Source: Verrucomicrobiota bacterium (lineage in GTDB: Bacteria; Verrucomicrobiota; Verrucomicrobiia; Opitutales; Opitutaceae). Taken from it: a DNA stretch of 64,000 nt. The notes below the pieces were generated by a model, which did no database searches, was not told the DNA's origin, and saw nothing but the letters and a program-made list of their open reading frames with translations. Shown one piece after another: positions 28,835-36,066 of the stretch. The position numbers and the translations under genes were made by a program. The DNA is taken from positions 53,150 to 117,149 of the forward strand of contig JACRKC010000030.1 of the NCBI GenBank assembly GCA_016235555.1. The letters are read 5' to 3'. Within the stretch, counting starts at the first letter, position 1; the number at the start of each line of letters is the position of its first letter.

Positions 28835-30502
28835 CTATTTTCTTCCCAGCACGCGATTCAGGGCGCTGACGATGGCCTTGATCGAGGCGAGCTCGATATT
28901 GGTGTCGATGCCGGCGCCGAAGAGGGTGTGGCCGCGCTCGGTTTTGACCTGGATGTAACTGACCGCGCGCGCCTCGCTGCCCTTGCCGAGCGAGTGTTCG
29001 GAATAGGAGAGCACCTCGAACTTCGGCAGCGAAGTGTGGCCGAGCGCATGCACGAAGGCGTCGATCGGGCCGTTGCCGGTGCCGGTGAGTTTGTGCGCCG
29101 CGCCGTCGATCGTGAGGGCGGCCTCGCACTTCACGCTGCTGTCGCGCTCGGTGGTCTTGAAATGCTGGAGCACGATCGGCGCGGTGCGCGTGAGATATTC
29201 TTGCTGGAATACCTCGTGCACCTCGGCGGACGTGAGCTCGGTGCCCTTGGCGTCGGCCACATCGTTGATGATCTTGCCGATTTCCTTGTGCATGAGTTTC
29301 GGGAGCGAGAAGCCGAACTCGTGTTCGAGCACGTAGGCGACGCCGCCTTTGCCCGACTGGCTGTTGATGCGAATGATCGCCTTGTAGCTGCGGCCGATGT
29401 CGGCGGGGTCGATCGGAATGTAGAGCACATCCCACGGCTCGTCTTTTTTCTGCACCGCCCACGACTTGTTGATCGCGTCCTGGTGCGAGCCGCTGAAGGC
29501 GGTGAAGACCAGCTCGCCGGCGTAGGGCTGCCGCGGCGGCACTTCGAGCCGCGTGCAGCGTTCGTAGACCTCGCGAATCTCGTTGATGTTCGAGAAGTCG
29601 AGGCCGGGGTGGATGCCGTGGGTGTAGAGGTTCAGCGCGACGGTGACGATGTCGAGGTTGCCGGTGCGCTCGCCGTTGCCGAAGAGCGTGCCCTCGACGC
29701 GATCGGCGCCGGCGAGCATCGCGAGCTCGGTGGCGGCGACGCCGGTGCCGCGGTCGTTGTGCGTGTGGAGCGAGACGAGCGTGCGGTCGCGGCGCGTGAG
29801 GTGCGTGCACATCCACTCGATCTGATCGGCGTGGACGTTGGGCGTGGCGTATTCGACGGTCGCAGGCAAATTGAGGATGATTTTGTTGTCAGTGGTCGGC
29901 TGCCAGACGTCGGTCACGGCTTCGCAGACCTCGAGGGCGAAATCGAGTTCGGTGCTGGTGAAGCTCTCGGGTGAATACTGGAACCGCATCCGCGTGCCGG
30001 CGGCGACCAGCGGGGCGGAGTGGTGTTTGACCCACTTCGTGCCTTGGACGGCGATGGCCTTGATGTCGTCGCGCGTGGCGTGGAATACGTGCTTCCGTTG
30101 CGAGGGCGAGGTGGAGTTGTAGAGGTGGAAGATCGCGTTCTTCGCGCCGCGCAGCGCTTCGATGCTGCGCGTGATCAACTCCTCGCGGCATTGGCAGAGC
30201 ACCTGGATCGCGACGCCGTCAGGGATGCGATTTTCCTCGATGAGGCGGCGGCAGAAATCGAACTCGATCTGCGAGGCGCTGGGGAAACCGACCTCGATCT
30301 CCTTGAAACCGATCTTCACGAGCAGGTCGAAATACTCGAGCTTCTCCTCGACGCTCATCGGTTGGGCGAGCGCCTGGTTGCCATCGCGGAGGTCGACCGA
30401 GCACCAGATCGGGGCGCGGGTGAGCGTGCGGTTGGGCCACTGGCGGTGGGCCAAGGCGACGGGCGGAAACGGGCGGTATTTCGTGACGGGAGGCGTTTGC
30501 AT
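28835..30502 (-). CDS. leuA: 2-isopropylmalate synthase, fungal/LeuA2-type
   Basis: 555 residues; condenses acetyl-CoA with 2-ketoisovalerate, first committed step of leucine synthesis. The TIM barrel has VDLRDGNQALAQPMSVEEK (metal Asp and Arg), GFKEIEVGFPSASQIEFDF, 'LVSLHTHNDRGTGVAATELA' (HxH metal ligands) and EGTLFGNGERTGN. The C-terminal regulatory domain (GTGNGPIDAFVHALG, IDTNIELASIKAIVSALNRV) binds leucine for feedback inhibition. Length and N-terminus (PPVTKYRPFPPVALAHRQWP) fit the longer LeuA2 class. A promoter, an 11-codon leucine-rich leader ORF and a hairpin followed by six U residues precede it, so transcription is probably attenuated. No other leu genes are in the window. Confidence 0.94.
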   Translation of the reverse strand: MQTPPVTKYRPFPPVALAHRQWPNRTLTRAPIWCSVDLRDGNQALAQPMSVEEKLEYFDLLVKIGFKEIEVGFPSASQIEFDFCRRLIEENRIPDGVAIQVLCQCREELITRSIEALRGAKNAIFHLYNSTSPSQRKHVFHATRDDIKAIAVQGTKWVKHHSAPLVAAGTRMRFQYSPESFTSTELDFALEVCEAVTDVWQPTTDNKIILNLPATVEYATPNVHADQIEWMCTHLTRRDRTLVSLHTHNDRGTGVAATELAMLAGADRVEGTLFGNGERTGNLDIVTVALNLYTHGIHPGLDFSNINEIREVYERCTRLEVPPRQPYAGELVFTAFSGSHQDAINKSWAVQKKDEPWDVLYIPIDPADIGRSYKAIIRINSQSGKGGVAYVLEHEFGFSLPKLMHKEIGKIINDVADAKGTELTSAEVHEVFQQEYLTRTAPIVLQHFKTTERDSSVKCEAALTIDGAAHKLTGTGNGPIDAFVHALGHTSLPKFEVLSYSEHSLGKGSEARAVSYIQVKTERGHTLFGAGIDTNIELASIKAIVSALNRVLGRK

Positions 30503-30604
30503 GACAAGAAATCGACTGACAAAAATGTAAGGAAGGGATTTTGGCGGCCCGGCCGGCGGGCCGGAACGGGACAGACTGTCATCACGTCACGCGGAGGCGA
30601 CGGC

Positions 30605-30661
30605 AAAAAATCTCAGGCCAACGCACGACCAGCCGCTAGGCGGCGTCCTTGGAGGTCGTGC
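30605..30661 (-). terminator. Putative attenuator hairpin in the leuA leader
   Basis: On the minus strand GCACGACC (30661-30654) pairs with GGTCGTGC (30630-30623) around an inner GCCGC/GCGGC stem; GGCCTGAGA then runs into six U residues (30610-30605). GGCCTG next to the U-run is complementary to CAGGCC inside the leader ORF, offering a competing fold that ribosome position could control. Which fold terminates is inference. Confidence 0.55.
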
Positions 30662-30663
30662 GC

Positions 30664-30699
30664 TTAAGTAAGTCGGAGGGCCTGGAGCGAAATTCGCAT
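30664..30699 (-). CDS. leuA leader peptide (11 residues, three leucines)
   Basis: ATG CGA ATT TCG CTC CAG GCC CTC CGA CTT ACT TAA encodes MRISLQALRLT. It begins about 14 bases after the -10 box of the leuA promoter, with AGG about 10 bases upstream of the ATG, and lies just before the hairpin/U-run ahead of leuA. Three of eleven codons are leucine, including less usual CTC/CTT in place of the CTG that dominates nearby genes. This is the classic arrangement for attenuation by leucyl-tRNA supply. Confidence 0.7.
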   Translation of the reverse strand: MRISLQALRLT

Positions 30700-30712
30700 T
30701 AGCTTGCCTGCT

Positions 30713-30740
30713 GATATCGGCGCGCGGCGCTTAAAGTCAA
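30713..30740 (-). promoter_or_regulatory. Sigma-70-type promoter of the leuA leader transcript
   Basis: On the minus strand TTGACT (30740-30735), a 16-base spacer and GATATC (30718-30713). Transcription would start about 10 bases before the leader-peptide ATG. The spacing and the position upstream of the leader ORF support it. Confidence 0.6.
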
Positions 30741-30825
30741 GGGGCGTTCCGGGCCAGCCCGATTTGTAACTCTCCCCCCAAAGGCGCGTCTTGCCCAATG
30801 TGAATGACCTTGGCTCCATCGGTGC

Positions 30826-31419
30826 ATGTCTGACGACGCGCCACCGTTCGATCTGGCCGGCTGCCTCAATCGAGTGCGCCGGCGCGATCAGGCGGCTGCG
30901 CGCGAACTCGTCGATCACCTGTATCCCCTCGTCATTCGCATCGTCCGCTCGCACCTGCCGCGACGCGTGCCCGAGGAAGACCTAGCGCAGGAGATTTTTC
31001 TCAAGATGTTCACCCGACTCGCCCAATACCAAGGCGCCGTGCCCTTCCCGCACTGGGTCTCACGGATTGCGGTGACCACCTGCATCGATCACCTGCGGGC
31101 GCAGAAACGGCGGCCGGAATTTCGCTGGGCGGACTTGTCGGAGACCGAGGCCGAGGTGCTCGACAACGTCATCACCAACGAGAACGACGTCGCCGCCAAC
31201 GACGCGATGGCCGCGCGCGAGCTGGTGCACAAGCTGCTCAACCAGCTCAAACCGGACGACCAGCTCGTGCTTCGCCTGCTCGATCTCGAACAAAAGACGG
31301 TCGCCGAGATCAGCCAGCTCACCGGCTGGAACCAATCGCTCGTCAAGGTCCGCGCCTTCCGCGCGCGGCGGAAACTGCAGAAGCTGTTTCAGGAATTACA
31401 ACGAAAGGAACGCTCATGA
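30826..31419 (+). CDS. ECF-type RNA polymerase sigma factor
   Basis: 197 residues. Region 2: 'ELVDHLYPLVIRIVRSHLP' and VPEEDLAQEIFLKMFTRLAQ, then VPFPHWVSRIAVTTCIDHLR; region 4: DLEQKTVAEISQLTGWNQSL and VKVRAFRARRKLQKLFQEL. The stop overlaps the next ATG by four bases, giving a tight three-gene unit with a small membrane protein and a periplasmic coiled-coil protein, an arrangement repeated at 52455-54032. Such neighbours usually act as anti-sigma and signal-sensing partners. Confidence 0.9.
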   Translation: MSDDAPPFDLAGCLNRVRRRDQAAARELVDHLYPLVIRIVRSHLPRRVPEEDLAQEIFLKMFTRLAQYQGAVPFPHWVSRIAVTTCIDHLRAQKRRPEFRWADLSETEAEVLDNVITNENDVAANDAMAARELVHKLLNQLKPDDQLVLRLLDLEQKTVAEISQLTGWNQSLVKVRAFRARRKLQKLFQELQRKERS

Positions 31420-31730
31420 ACCCAATCGATCCCAAGCATCCCTGGATGCGCCTCACCGCGGCCGCGCGCACTGTGCGCGACGAACGCGACGTCACTGCTC
31501 CCTTCGGGTTCGCCACGCGGGTGGTGGCCCTGGCGCAAGAGGTCAAGGTGGCGTCGTTGTTCGAACGCTTCGCCCTCCGGGCCGTCGGGATTGCGTGCCT
31601 GCTGGCGCTGGCGAGTGTCGCGGTGAACTACAAGACGCTGGCCGGCGGAGCGGGTGGTGGCCTCGCCGACGACAGTGACGTCGGCGGCAACGACGACGCC
31701 GTCGCGCTCGTGCTCGATCTCACCGACTGA
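31416..31730 (+). CDS. Small single-pass membrane protein, candidate anti-sigma factor
   Basis: 104 residues. A charged N-terminus (WMRLTAAARTVRDERDVTAP), a linker FGFATRVVALAQEVKVAS, one transmembrane helix (FALRAVGIACLLALASVAVN) and an acidic external tail ending LVLDLTD. ATG overlaps the sigma factor stop by four bases (ATGA). The position suggests control of the preceding sigma factor, but no zinc-binding anti-sigma motif is seen, so this is inference from context. Confidence 0.72.
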   Translation: MNPIDPKHPWMRLTAAARTVRDERDVTAPFGFATRVVALAQEVKVASLFERFALRAVGIACLLALASVAVNYKTLAGGAGGGLADDSDVGGNDDAVALVLDLTD

Positions 31731-31731
31731 G

Positions 31732-32370
31732 GTGGACAAGCCCTGGAAAGTCATCGCCGCGTTCATGGCGGTTTTCATGGCCGGCGCGGTGTTCGGCGGC
31801 CTGTTCACGCTGCGGGCCTCCAACAAGCGCCTCTCGGAATGGCGCGCCGTCGAGCGCCAGATGGCCGTGCCGGCCGTGGTGGCGCCGGCACCCGCCGCGG
31901 CCGCACCCAAGGCCGGCGCCAACCCGCCGGCGGCGCAGCCCTCGAAGGCGCCCATCATGCCGGCGCTCATGCAGCAATTCACCAAGCGGCTGAAACTCAC
32001 CACCCCGCAGCGGGACAAGATGCGCCCCATCGTCGGACGCGCCTCGGAGGATTTGCAACGGCTGCGCCAGGAAAATGAGAGCGACCGCCAGCGCAACCTC
32101 GCCGACACCGTGCGCGTGACCGAGCGCATGTATGAGGATGTGGCGGCCCTGCTCACGCCGGAACAGCGCACGGAACTTGAGACCATGCGCCAGCAGATGC
32201 AGGAGCGCACGGACAAGGAGCGCAAACGGCGCGGAGAAATCTCCGCGGCCATCGAGGCCGCGATGAAAGCGGAGCGGGCGGCGAATCAGGCTTCCGAAAA
32301 CGAAACCAAGGCGCCGGCCGCGACGCCCGGCACCGCCGCGCCGGTGGCGAAACCGGCCGGCGGCAAATAG
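31732..32370 (+). CDS. Membrane-anchored periplasmic coiled-coil protein (Spy/CpxP-like)
   Basis: 212 residues from GTG 31732, one base after the preceding stop. An N-terminal helix (KVIAAFMAVFMAGAVFGGLF) anchors it; a Pro/Ala linker (VVAPAPAAAAPKAGANPPAA) follows, then a long helical region with LTTPQRDKMRPIV and ALLTPEQRTELETMRQQMQE, similar to the LTxxQ motifs of Spy/CpxP periplasmic stress proteins. The C-terminus is again Ala/Pro-rich. It probably senses or buffers envelope stress upstream of the sigma factor. Start is assigned to GTG since no ATG is available before the helix. Confidence 0.72.
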   Translation: MDKPWKVIAAFMAVFMAGAVFGGLFTLRASNKRLSEWRAVERQMAVPAVVAPAPAAAAPKAGANPPAAQPSKAPIMPALMQQFTKRLKLTTPQRDKMRPIVGRASEDLQRLRQENESDRQRNLADTVRVTERMYEDVAALLTPEQRTELETMRQQMQERTDKERKRRGEISAAIEAAMKAERAANQASENETKAPAATPGTAAPVAKPAGGK

Positions 32371-32406
32371 TCCTTGCGCGCGCCGCGCGGCGGGGCATGT
32401 TCCGCG

Positions 32407-32507
32407 CCGGCCAGGTGCCATGCATGGGCAGGCGCGTGAACTCCGCCAGGACCGGAAGGTAGCAACGGCAACGACGTCCTTCCCAGTGCCGTGGAGTGCC
32501 TGGCCAC
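32407..32507 (+). ncRNA. ffs: Signal recognition particle RNA (small bacterial 4.5S type)
   Basis: The apical signature CAGGACCGGAAGGTAGCAAC (32447-32466) is the conserved SRP Alu-less hairpin with GGAAG loop region and AGCA bulge; the 5' arm GGCCAGGTGCC pairs with GTGCCTGGCC at the 3' end, and GTGAACTCCGCCAGG / 'TGCCGTGGAGTG' complete the rod. About 100 nt. The RNA binds Ffh to target membrane proteins. Location immediately upstream of dnaX is conserved in many bacteria. Confidence 0.93.
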
Positions 32508-32537
32508 TTTTATTTGCCGGCGCGGCGAGTGGCAAGA

Positions 32538-32627
32538 AGTTGAGAGCTGAGGGATGAGAGTTGAGGGACTGGGCGTGTGAGCGTTTTGTCTTTTCTCTCA
32601 ACTCTCAGCGCTCAACTCTCAGCTCCA
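32538..32627. repeat. Palindromic repeat between SRP RNA and dnaX
   Basis: GTTGAGAGCTGAGGGATGAG then AGTTGA faces TCTCAACTCTCAGCGCTCAA then CTCTCAGCT, an imperfect inverted repeat that could hairpin just before the dnaX start. Similar in style to 5391-5494 and 49330-49385. Confidence 0.55.
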
Positions 32628-33779
32628 GTGTCAGGAACTTATCAAGTCATCGCGCGCAAGTGGCGCCCCCAAACCTTCGACGACGTCGTCGGCCAGGAGC
32701 ATGTCGTGCGCACGCTCAAGAACGCGATCACCCGCGGTCGCATCGCCCACGCCTACCTGTTCGTGGGACCGCGCGGCACGGGCAAGACCTCGACGGCGCG
32801 CATCTTCGCCAAGGCGCTCAACTGCACGGATGGACCGAAGGCTGATTTCGATCCGAAGGACCCGGCGTGTGTCTCCATCGCCGAGGGCTCGCACCTGGAC
32901 GTGGTCGAGATCGACGGGGCGTCGAACAACGGCGTCGACCAGGTGCGCGATCTGCGCGACACGGTGCGCTACGCGCCGGCGCAGGGGAAGTTCAAGGTCT
33001 ACATCATCGACGAGGTGCACATGCTCTCGGCGGCGGCGTTCAACGCGTTGCTCAAGACCCTCGAAGAGCCGCCGCCGCACGTGAAGTTCGTCTTTGCGAC
33101 GACCGATCCGCAAAAGGTGCTGCCGACGATCGTGTCGCGCTGCCAGCGGTTCGACCTCAAGCCGATCCCCAACGACCTCATCGTCGAGCGGCTGAAGCGG
33201 ATTGCGAAGGACGAGAAGATCAAGATCACCGACGCGGCGCTGGCCTGCATCGCGCGCCTGGCGGACGGTGGCATGCGCGATGCGCAATCGATCCTTGATC
33301 AGATGATCTCGTTCTGCGGGGCCGAGATTTCCGAACCCGATGTGCTGGACGTCTACGGCTTGGTGGCGGCCGACAAGATCGCCGCGCTCGCCGCCGCGCT
33401 CGCGGCCGGCGATCACCAGCAGATCGTTGCGATCGTCGACGAGTGCGATTCCGGCGGACGCGATCTCGTGCGGCTGCTGATCGACTTGCAGGCGCTCGTG
33501 CGGATGGCGTTGCTGGATGCGATCGCCAAGGGCGGGAAGAGCGACGCGCTGGGCGGCCAGTCATTGTCGACCGAGCAGCTGACCCGCCTGCTCGACGGCC
33601 TGCGGGAAGGCGAGGGCAGTGTGAAACTCGGGCTGGCGGAGAAGATCAACTTCGAGGTCACGCTGCTGAAAGCCGTCGAGGCCAGTCGCGCGCGCGCGAT
33701 CGATTCGCTCATCAAGGAACTGGCGGCGCTGGCCGACGAGGCGCCGGCGGCCGGTGGCGACGAAAAAAAAAAGGGCTGA
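32628..33779 (+). CDS. dnaX: DNA polymerase III clamp-loader subunit DnaX, zero-frame (gamma-like) product
   Basis: 383 residues from GTG 32628 ([20 protein letters not shown] is the standard start; a GTG at 32577 would read through repeat DNA). AAA+ ATPase: [20 protein letters not shown] (Walker A), a cysteine-containing insert shortened relative to E. coli, [20 protein letters not shown] (Walker B) and [19 protein letters not shown] (sensor 1/SRC arginine finger), then domains II-III. The zero frame ends three codons after a run of ten A residues (GAA AAA AAA AAG GGC TGA), while the -1 frame stays open to 34186 and encodes the expected tau-type C-terminus. Both forms are therefore likely made. 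Confidence 0.93.
   Translation: MSGTYQVIARKWRPQTFDDVVGQEHVVRTLKNAITRGRIAHAYLFVGPRGTGKTSTARIFAKALNCTDGPKADFDPKDPACVSIAEGSHLDVVEIDGASNNGVDQVRDLRDTVRYAPAQGKFKVYIIDEVHMLSAAAFNALLKTLEEPPPHVKFVFATTDPQKVLPTIVSRCQRFDLKPIPNDLIVERLKRIAKDEKIKITDAALACIARLADGGMRDAQSILDQMISFCGAEISEPDVLDVYGLVAADKIAALAAALAAGDHQQIVAIVDECDSGGRDLVRLLIDLQALVRMALLDAIAKGGKSDALGGQSLSTEQLTRLLDGLREGEGSVKLGLAEKINFEVTLLKAVEASRARAIDSLIKELAALADEAPAAGGDEKKKG
33763..33779 (+). other. Putative programmed frameshift/slippage site in dnaX
   Basis: Ten A residues (33763-33772) followed by GGGCTGA. In the zero frame this contains A AAA AAG, the heptamer used by E. coli dnaX, directly before a TGA. A -1 shift (or insertion of one A by RNA polymerase slippage) continues into the 136-codon downstream frame. 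GC-rich inverted repeats follow within 15-40 bases. Confidence 0.75.
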
Positions 33780-34186
33780 TTGACCGGTTGGAGGACCGGC
33801 TGGCCGGCGGCCGCGCTGGAGCGGCGGCGATCGAGGGCCGCGATGAGACTTCAGTCGCAACGGAGGGTGGCGGTCATAGACCGTCGCTACAGGAGCAGCC
33901 GACGGCGGCGGACTCAGTGACGCTTCAGGACGGCATGCCGCCGCTGTGGCCGGATGAATCGGCCGAGTCGGCGATGCTCACCGAGCTGCGTTCGCGTGGC
34001 GAGGTGGTGGCGCCGGTCGCGGCGGAGGCAGTCGAAGAGAAGGAGCCCGGCGAGATGCCGCCGCTGAACGAACTGGTGCAACGCATCCCGGCGGAGGTGC
34101 GTGAAGTCCTGGACGATTTGTTCCGCGCCAAGTTCGTGCGCGTGACCCGCGTGCCGAAGAAGGCGTTGAAGCCGGTGACGGGCTGA
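33780..34186 (+). CDS. dnaX: DnaX tau-type C-terminal extension, reached by -1 frameshift
   Basis: Continuing from the A-run in the -1 frame gives [16 protein letters not shown] and ends KFVRVTRVPKKALKPVTG at 34184-34186; the full product would be 519 residues. The end, PPLNELVQRIPAEVREVLDD, is helical and charged as expected for a tau C-terminal region that contacts polymerase and helicase. There is no convincing independent start codon. A piece of repeat family A (33867-33892) lies inside, reading GGGHRPSLQEQ. If the A-run were one base different this would simply be the end of a single uninterrupted gene. Confidence 0.72.
33867..33892. repeat. Half copy of palindromic family A inside the dnaX extension
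   Basis: GTGGCGGTCATAGACCGTCG CTACAG matches the right arm of the family A copies (GGCGGTCATAGACCGCCGCTACA at 1296-1318). Read in frame. Confidence 0.65.
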
Positions 34187-34189
34187 GCG

Positions 34190-34558
34190 CTATTCGCTCC
34201 ACGTCGATCCGATCTCCCGGCGACCGTCGACGCTGCGCGCGTAGAGGTAGGCGTCGACCGGTTGATCAGCGTGCGGCGGAAGCAGTGGGACGGGTTGGCG
34301 GCGGTAGAGGCCCTCGGCGAGGCCTTCCAAGGCGTCGAGCCGCCGCAGGCAGGCTGCGTCGATCGCCCAGATTTCGCCGGTGACACCGTCGCGGTCGGCG
34401 GCTTGCGGAATCATCCCGGGGTAGCCGCCGAGGTCGTGGAGGCGAAAGCCCGGCGCCGTGCGCGCCTCACCGACGAAACGCTGGCCGGCGAGGAAGTGAT
34501 GATTGCGGCCCCGGCGTTTGAGGGTGCCGTAGACGAAGACAAGTCTGGTGGCGCTCAT
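34190..34558 (-). CDS. Gamma-glutamylcyclotransferase-family (AIG2-like) protein
   Basis: 122 residues. The signature LVFVYGTLKRRGRNHHFLAG (YGTL-x3-G-xNH) forms the substrate cavity, and the catalytic acid lies in VTGEIWAIDAACLRRLDALE. The fold removes gamma-glutamyl groups as 5-oxoproline or acts on gamma-glutamylamines; the true substrate is unknown. ATG 34558 overlaps the phosphatase stop by four bases, so it is the third cistron of a kinase-like/phosphatase unit. Confidence 0.85.
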   Translation of the reverse strand: MSATRLVFVYGTLKRRGRNHHFLAGQRFVGEARTAPGFRLHDLGGYPGMIPQAADRDGVTGEIWAIDAACLRRLDALEGLAEGLYRRQPVPLLPPHADQPVDAYLYARSVDGRREIGSTWSE

Positions 34559-35415
34559 GGCGCGGGTGCAGGAGCAGGGGCGAGCACCTCGACGACGACG
34601 GCGGTGGTGTTGTCGCGACCGGAACTGCGCACGGCTTCCTCGACGATGTGTTTCGCAACCGGCTCCGTGGCCGGGGCCGTGCGGATCATCTCCTCGATCT
34701 GGCGATCCCACAGGCCATCGACGAGTCCATCGGAGCAGATGAGGAAGCGGTCGCCGGGCTGGTGTCCGACCGAGCCGAAATGGGGTTCGACGAATTGGTG
34801 GCCGGCGCCGAGCGCCTGGTTGAGGGCGTTGCGGCGCGGGTGCGAGCGGGCCTCGCGTTCGTTGATCTCGCCCTTGCGGCGCAGCCAGCCGACGTGGCTG
34901 TGGTCGTGGGTGACCTGGGTGAGGCCGCCGTCGCGGGGCAGATAGTAGATGCGGCTGTCGCCGACGTGGGCGAAATGCATCCACTCGGGCGTGAACCACG
35001 CGAGACTGAGCGTGGCGCCCATCCCGGCGCACTCCTCGTAGGAAAAGCCCAGTTGCAGGAGGTCGCGGTGGATGGCGGTGAAAAGCTCGGCGAGGATATC
35101 GCCGTGGACGCCGGCGATGCCGGCGGCGGTGAGCCGAAAGCTGCGCGGCAGCAGCTTGGTAATACGATCGACCGTGATGCGGCTGGCAAATTCACCGGAC
35201 TTGGCCCCGCCCATGCCGTCGCTCACCGCGAAGACAAAGTCGGTGCCGGCCAGCGAGGCCTCGCCGATCTTGCCGAGGAACCGGACCTCGTGGCCGTCGA
35301 AGTTGAGCGCGAGGAAGGCGTCCTCGTTGTTGGCGCGCACCCGGCCGACGTGCGTCAGGCCGGACCAACGCAGCAGACGGGTCGGCGCGGACAGGGGTTG
35401 GAGGTCGGTGCTCAT
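34555..35415 (-). CDS. PP2C-family (PPM) Ser/Thr protein phosphatase
   Basis: 286 residues. PPM motifs in order: GRVRANNEDAFL (metal Asp), FVFAVSDGMGGAKSGEFASR (DGMGG), CAGMGATLSLAWF, AHVGDSRIYYLPRDGGLTQV (GDSR), DRFLICSDGLVDGL (SDGL) and SGRDNTTAVVVEVL (GxDN). The Mn2+/Mg2+-dependent enzyme dephosphorylates Ser/Thr proteins, probably opposing Hanks-type kinases such as the one at 19702. Four-base overlaps with both neighbours. Confidence 0.93.
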   Translation of the reverse strand: MSTDLQPLSAPTRLLRWSGLTHVGRVRANNEDAFLALNFDGHEVRFLGKIGEASLAGTDFVFAVSDGMGGAKSGEFASRITVDRITKLLPRSFRLTAAGIAGVHGDILAELFTAIHRDLLQLGFSYEECAGMGATLSLAWFTPEWMHFAHVGDSRIYYLPRDGGLTQVTHDHSHVGWLRRKGEINEREARSHPRRNALNQALGAGHQFVEPHFGSVGHQPGDRFLICSDGLVDGLWDRQIEEMIRTAPATEPVAKHIVEEAVRSSGRDNTTAVVVEVLAPAPAPAP

Positions 35416-35825
35416 CCGGTCGGTTTCAGGGAGAGGGACTGGCCGGTGCCGTCGTCGAGGATGGTGGCGAACTCGAAGTCGATGATGCAGAAACGGCCGT
35501 CACCGCGGCGGTAGGTGATGTTGCGGATGTTCTGGTCTTCGTGGCGCACGCCGAAGGACTCGAGCTCGGCAAACAGCTCGCGTTGGCGCTCCTCATTGAC
35601 CTGGTCAACCCGCTGGCCGCAGTTGCTGGTGACAATCTTGAGCTCGGCCGGCGTCGATTCGAGGAGACGGGGCACGAAGGTGCAGCCCCGGTCCTCCAGA
35701 TAACGCAACACCCTGACCTCGTGGTCGAAGCGTTCGCGCGCCAGGTGGCCGCGGAAAGTCTTGTGGACCCGCCCATCGTAGCCGATGCGCACCAGGGCGC
35801 GGGCGGTGTCTTTCATCTCGTGCAT
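35412..35825 (-). CDS. Minimal kinase-fold protein upstream of the PP2C phosphatase
   Basis: 137 residues. It keeps a shortened protein-kinase fold: FRGHLARERFDHEVRVLRYL resembles the lysine-to-glutamate N-lobe segment, VRHEDQNIRNITYR a catalytic loop (HEDQNIRN in place of HRDLKPEN) and FCIIDFEFATIL a DFG-like metal motif. The glycine loop is largely lost. Small proteins of this kind (RIO/APH-like) occur next to PP2C genes in Planctomycetes/Verrucomicrobia. Activity as kinase is uncertain. Start could be ATG 35825, ATG 35816 or GTG 35846; none has a good ribosome-binding site. Confidence 0.65.
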   Translation of the reverse strand: MHEMKDTARALVRIGYDGRVHKTFRGHLARERFDHEVRVLRYLEDRGCTFVPRLLESTPAELKIVTSNCGQRVDQVNEERQRELFAELESFGVRHEDQNIRNITYRRGDGRFCIIDFEFATILDDGTGQSLSLKPTG

Positions 35826-35893
35826 AGTCGGAGCCAGACAGTCCACGGCCGGGCGAATTCTGGCAAGCGCGACCTCGGTGGCGCGCGGCGGGA

Positions 35894-35931
35894 TGCATGA
35901 CGGCGATATTCGCCGGAAAAAATGTCATGCA
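35894..35931. promoter_or_regulatory. Inverted repeat upstream of the sigma-54 promoter, candidate activator site
   Basis: TGCATGAC (35894-35901) and GTCATGCA (35924-35931) form a perfect 8-bp inverted repeat, with GGCG-ATATT-CGCC inside. It ends 20 bp before the -24 box. NtrC-type activators bind dyad sites upstream of sigma-54 promoters; the sequence is not the enteric NtrC consensus, so identity of the binder is open. Confidence 0.45.
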
Positions 35932-35950
35932 CCAAACTTCTGGTTGCCAC

Positions 35951-35966
35951 TGGCACATGAGGTGCT
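35951..35966 (+). promoter_or_regulatory. Sigma-54 promoter of the glutamine synthetase gene
   Basis: TGGCAC-ATGAG-GTGCT matches the -24/-12 consensus TGGCAC-N5-TTGCW except one base, with the obligatory GG-N10-GC spacing. It lies about 100 bp upstream of the ATG, consistent with nitrogen-regulated transcription. Confidence 0.75.
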
Positions 35967-36066
35967 GATTACTGGCCGCTTCCCCGGTGGACGTTCCTCC
36001 GGGCGAAGCTTTCACGCACACATAGGAAAAACCTCGCTCAAAACCCGGTCCAACTCCCATCGCATC

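Noticed and set aside
35931..35953. Enteric-type NtrC site (TGCACCA ... TGGTTGC) near the glnII promoter
   Set aside because: The half-sites are spaced by six bases instead of three and the site would abut the -24 box; the dyad at 35894-35931 is a better candidate.
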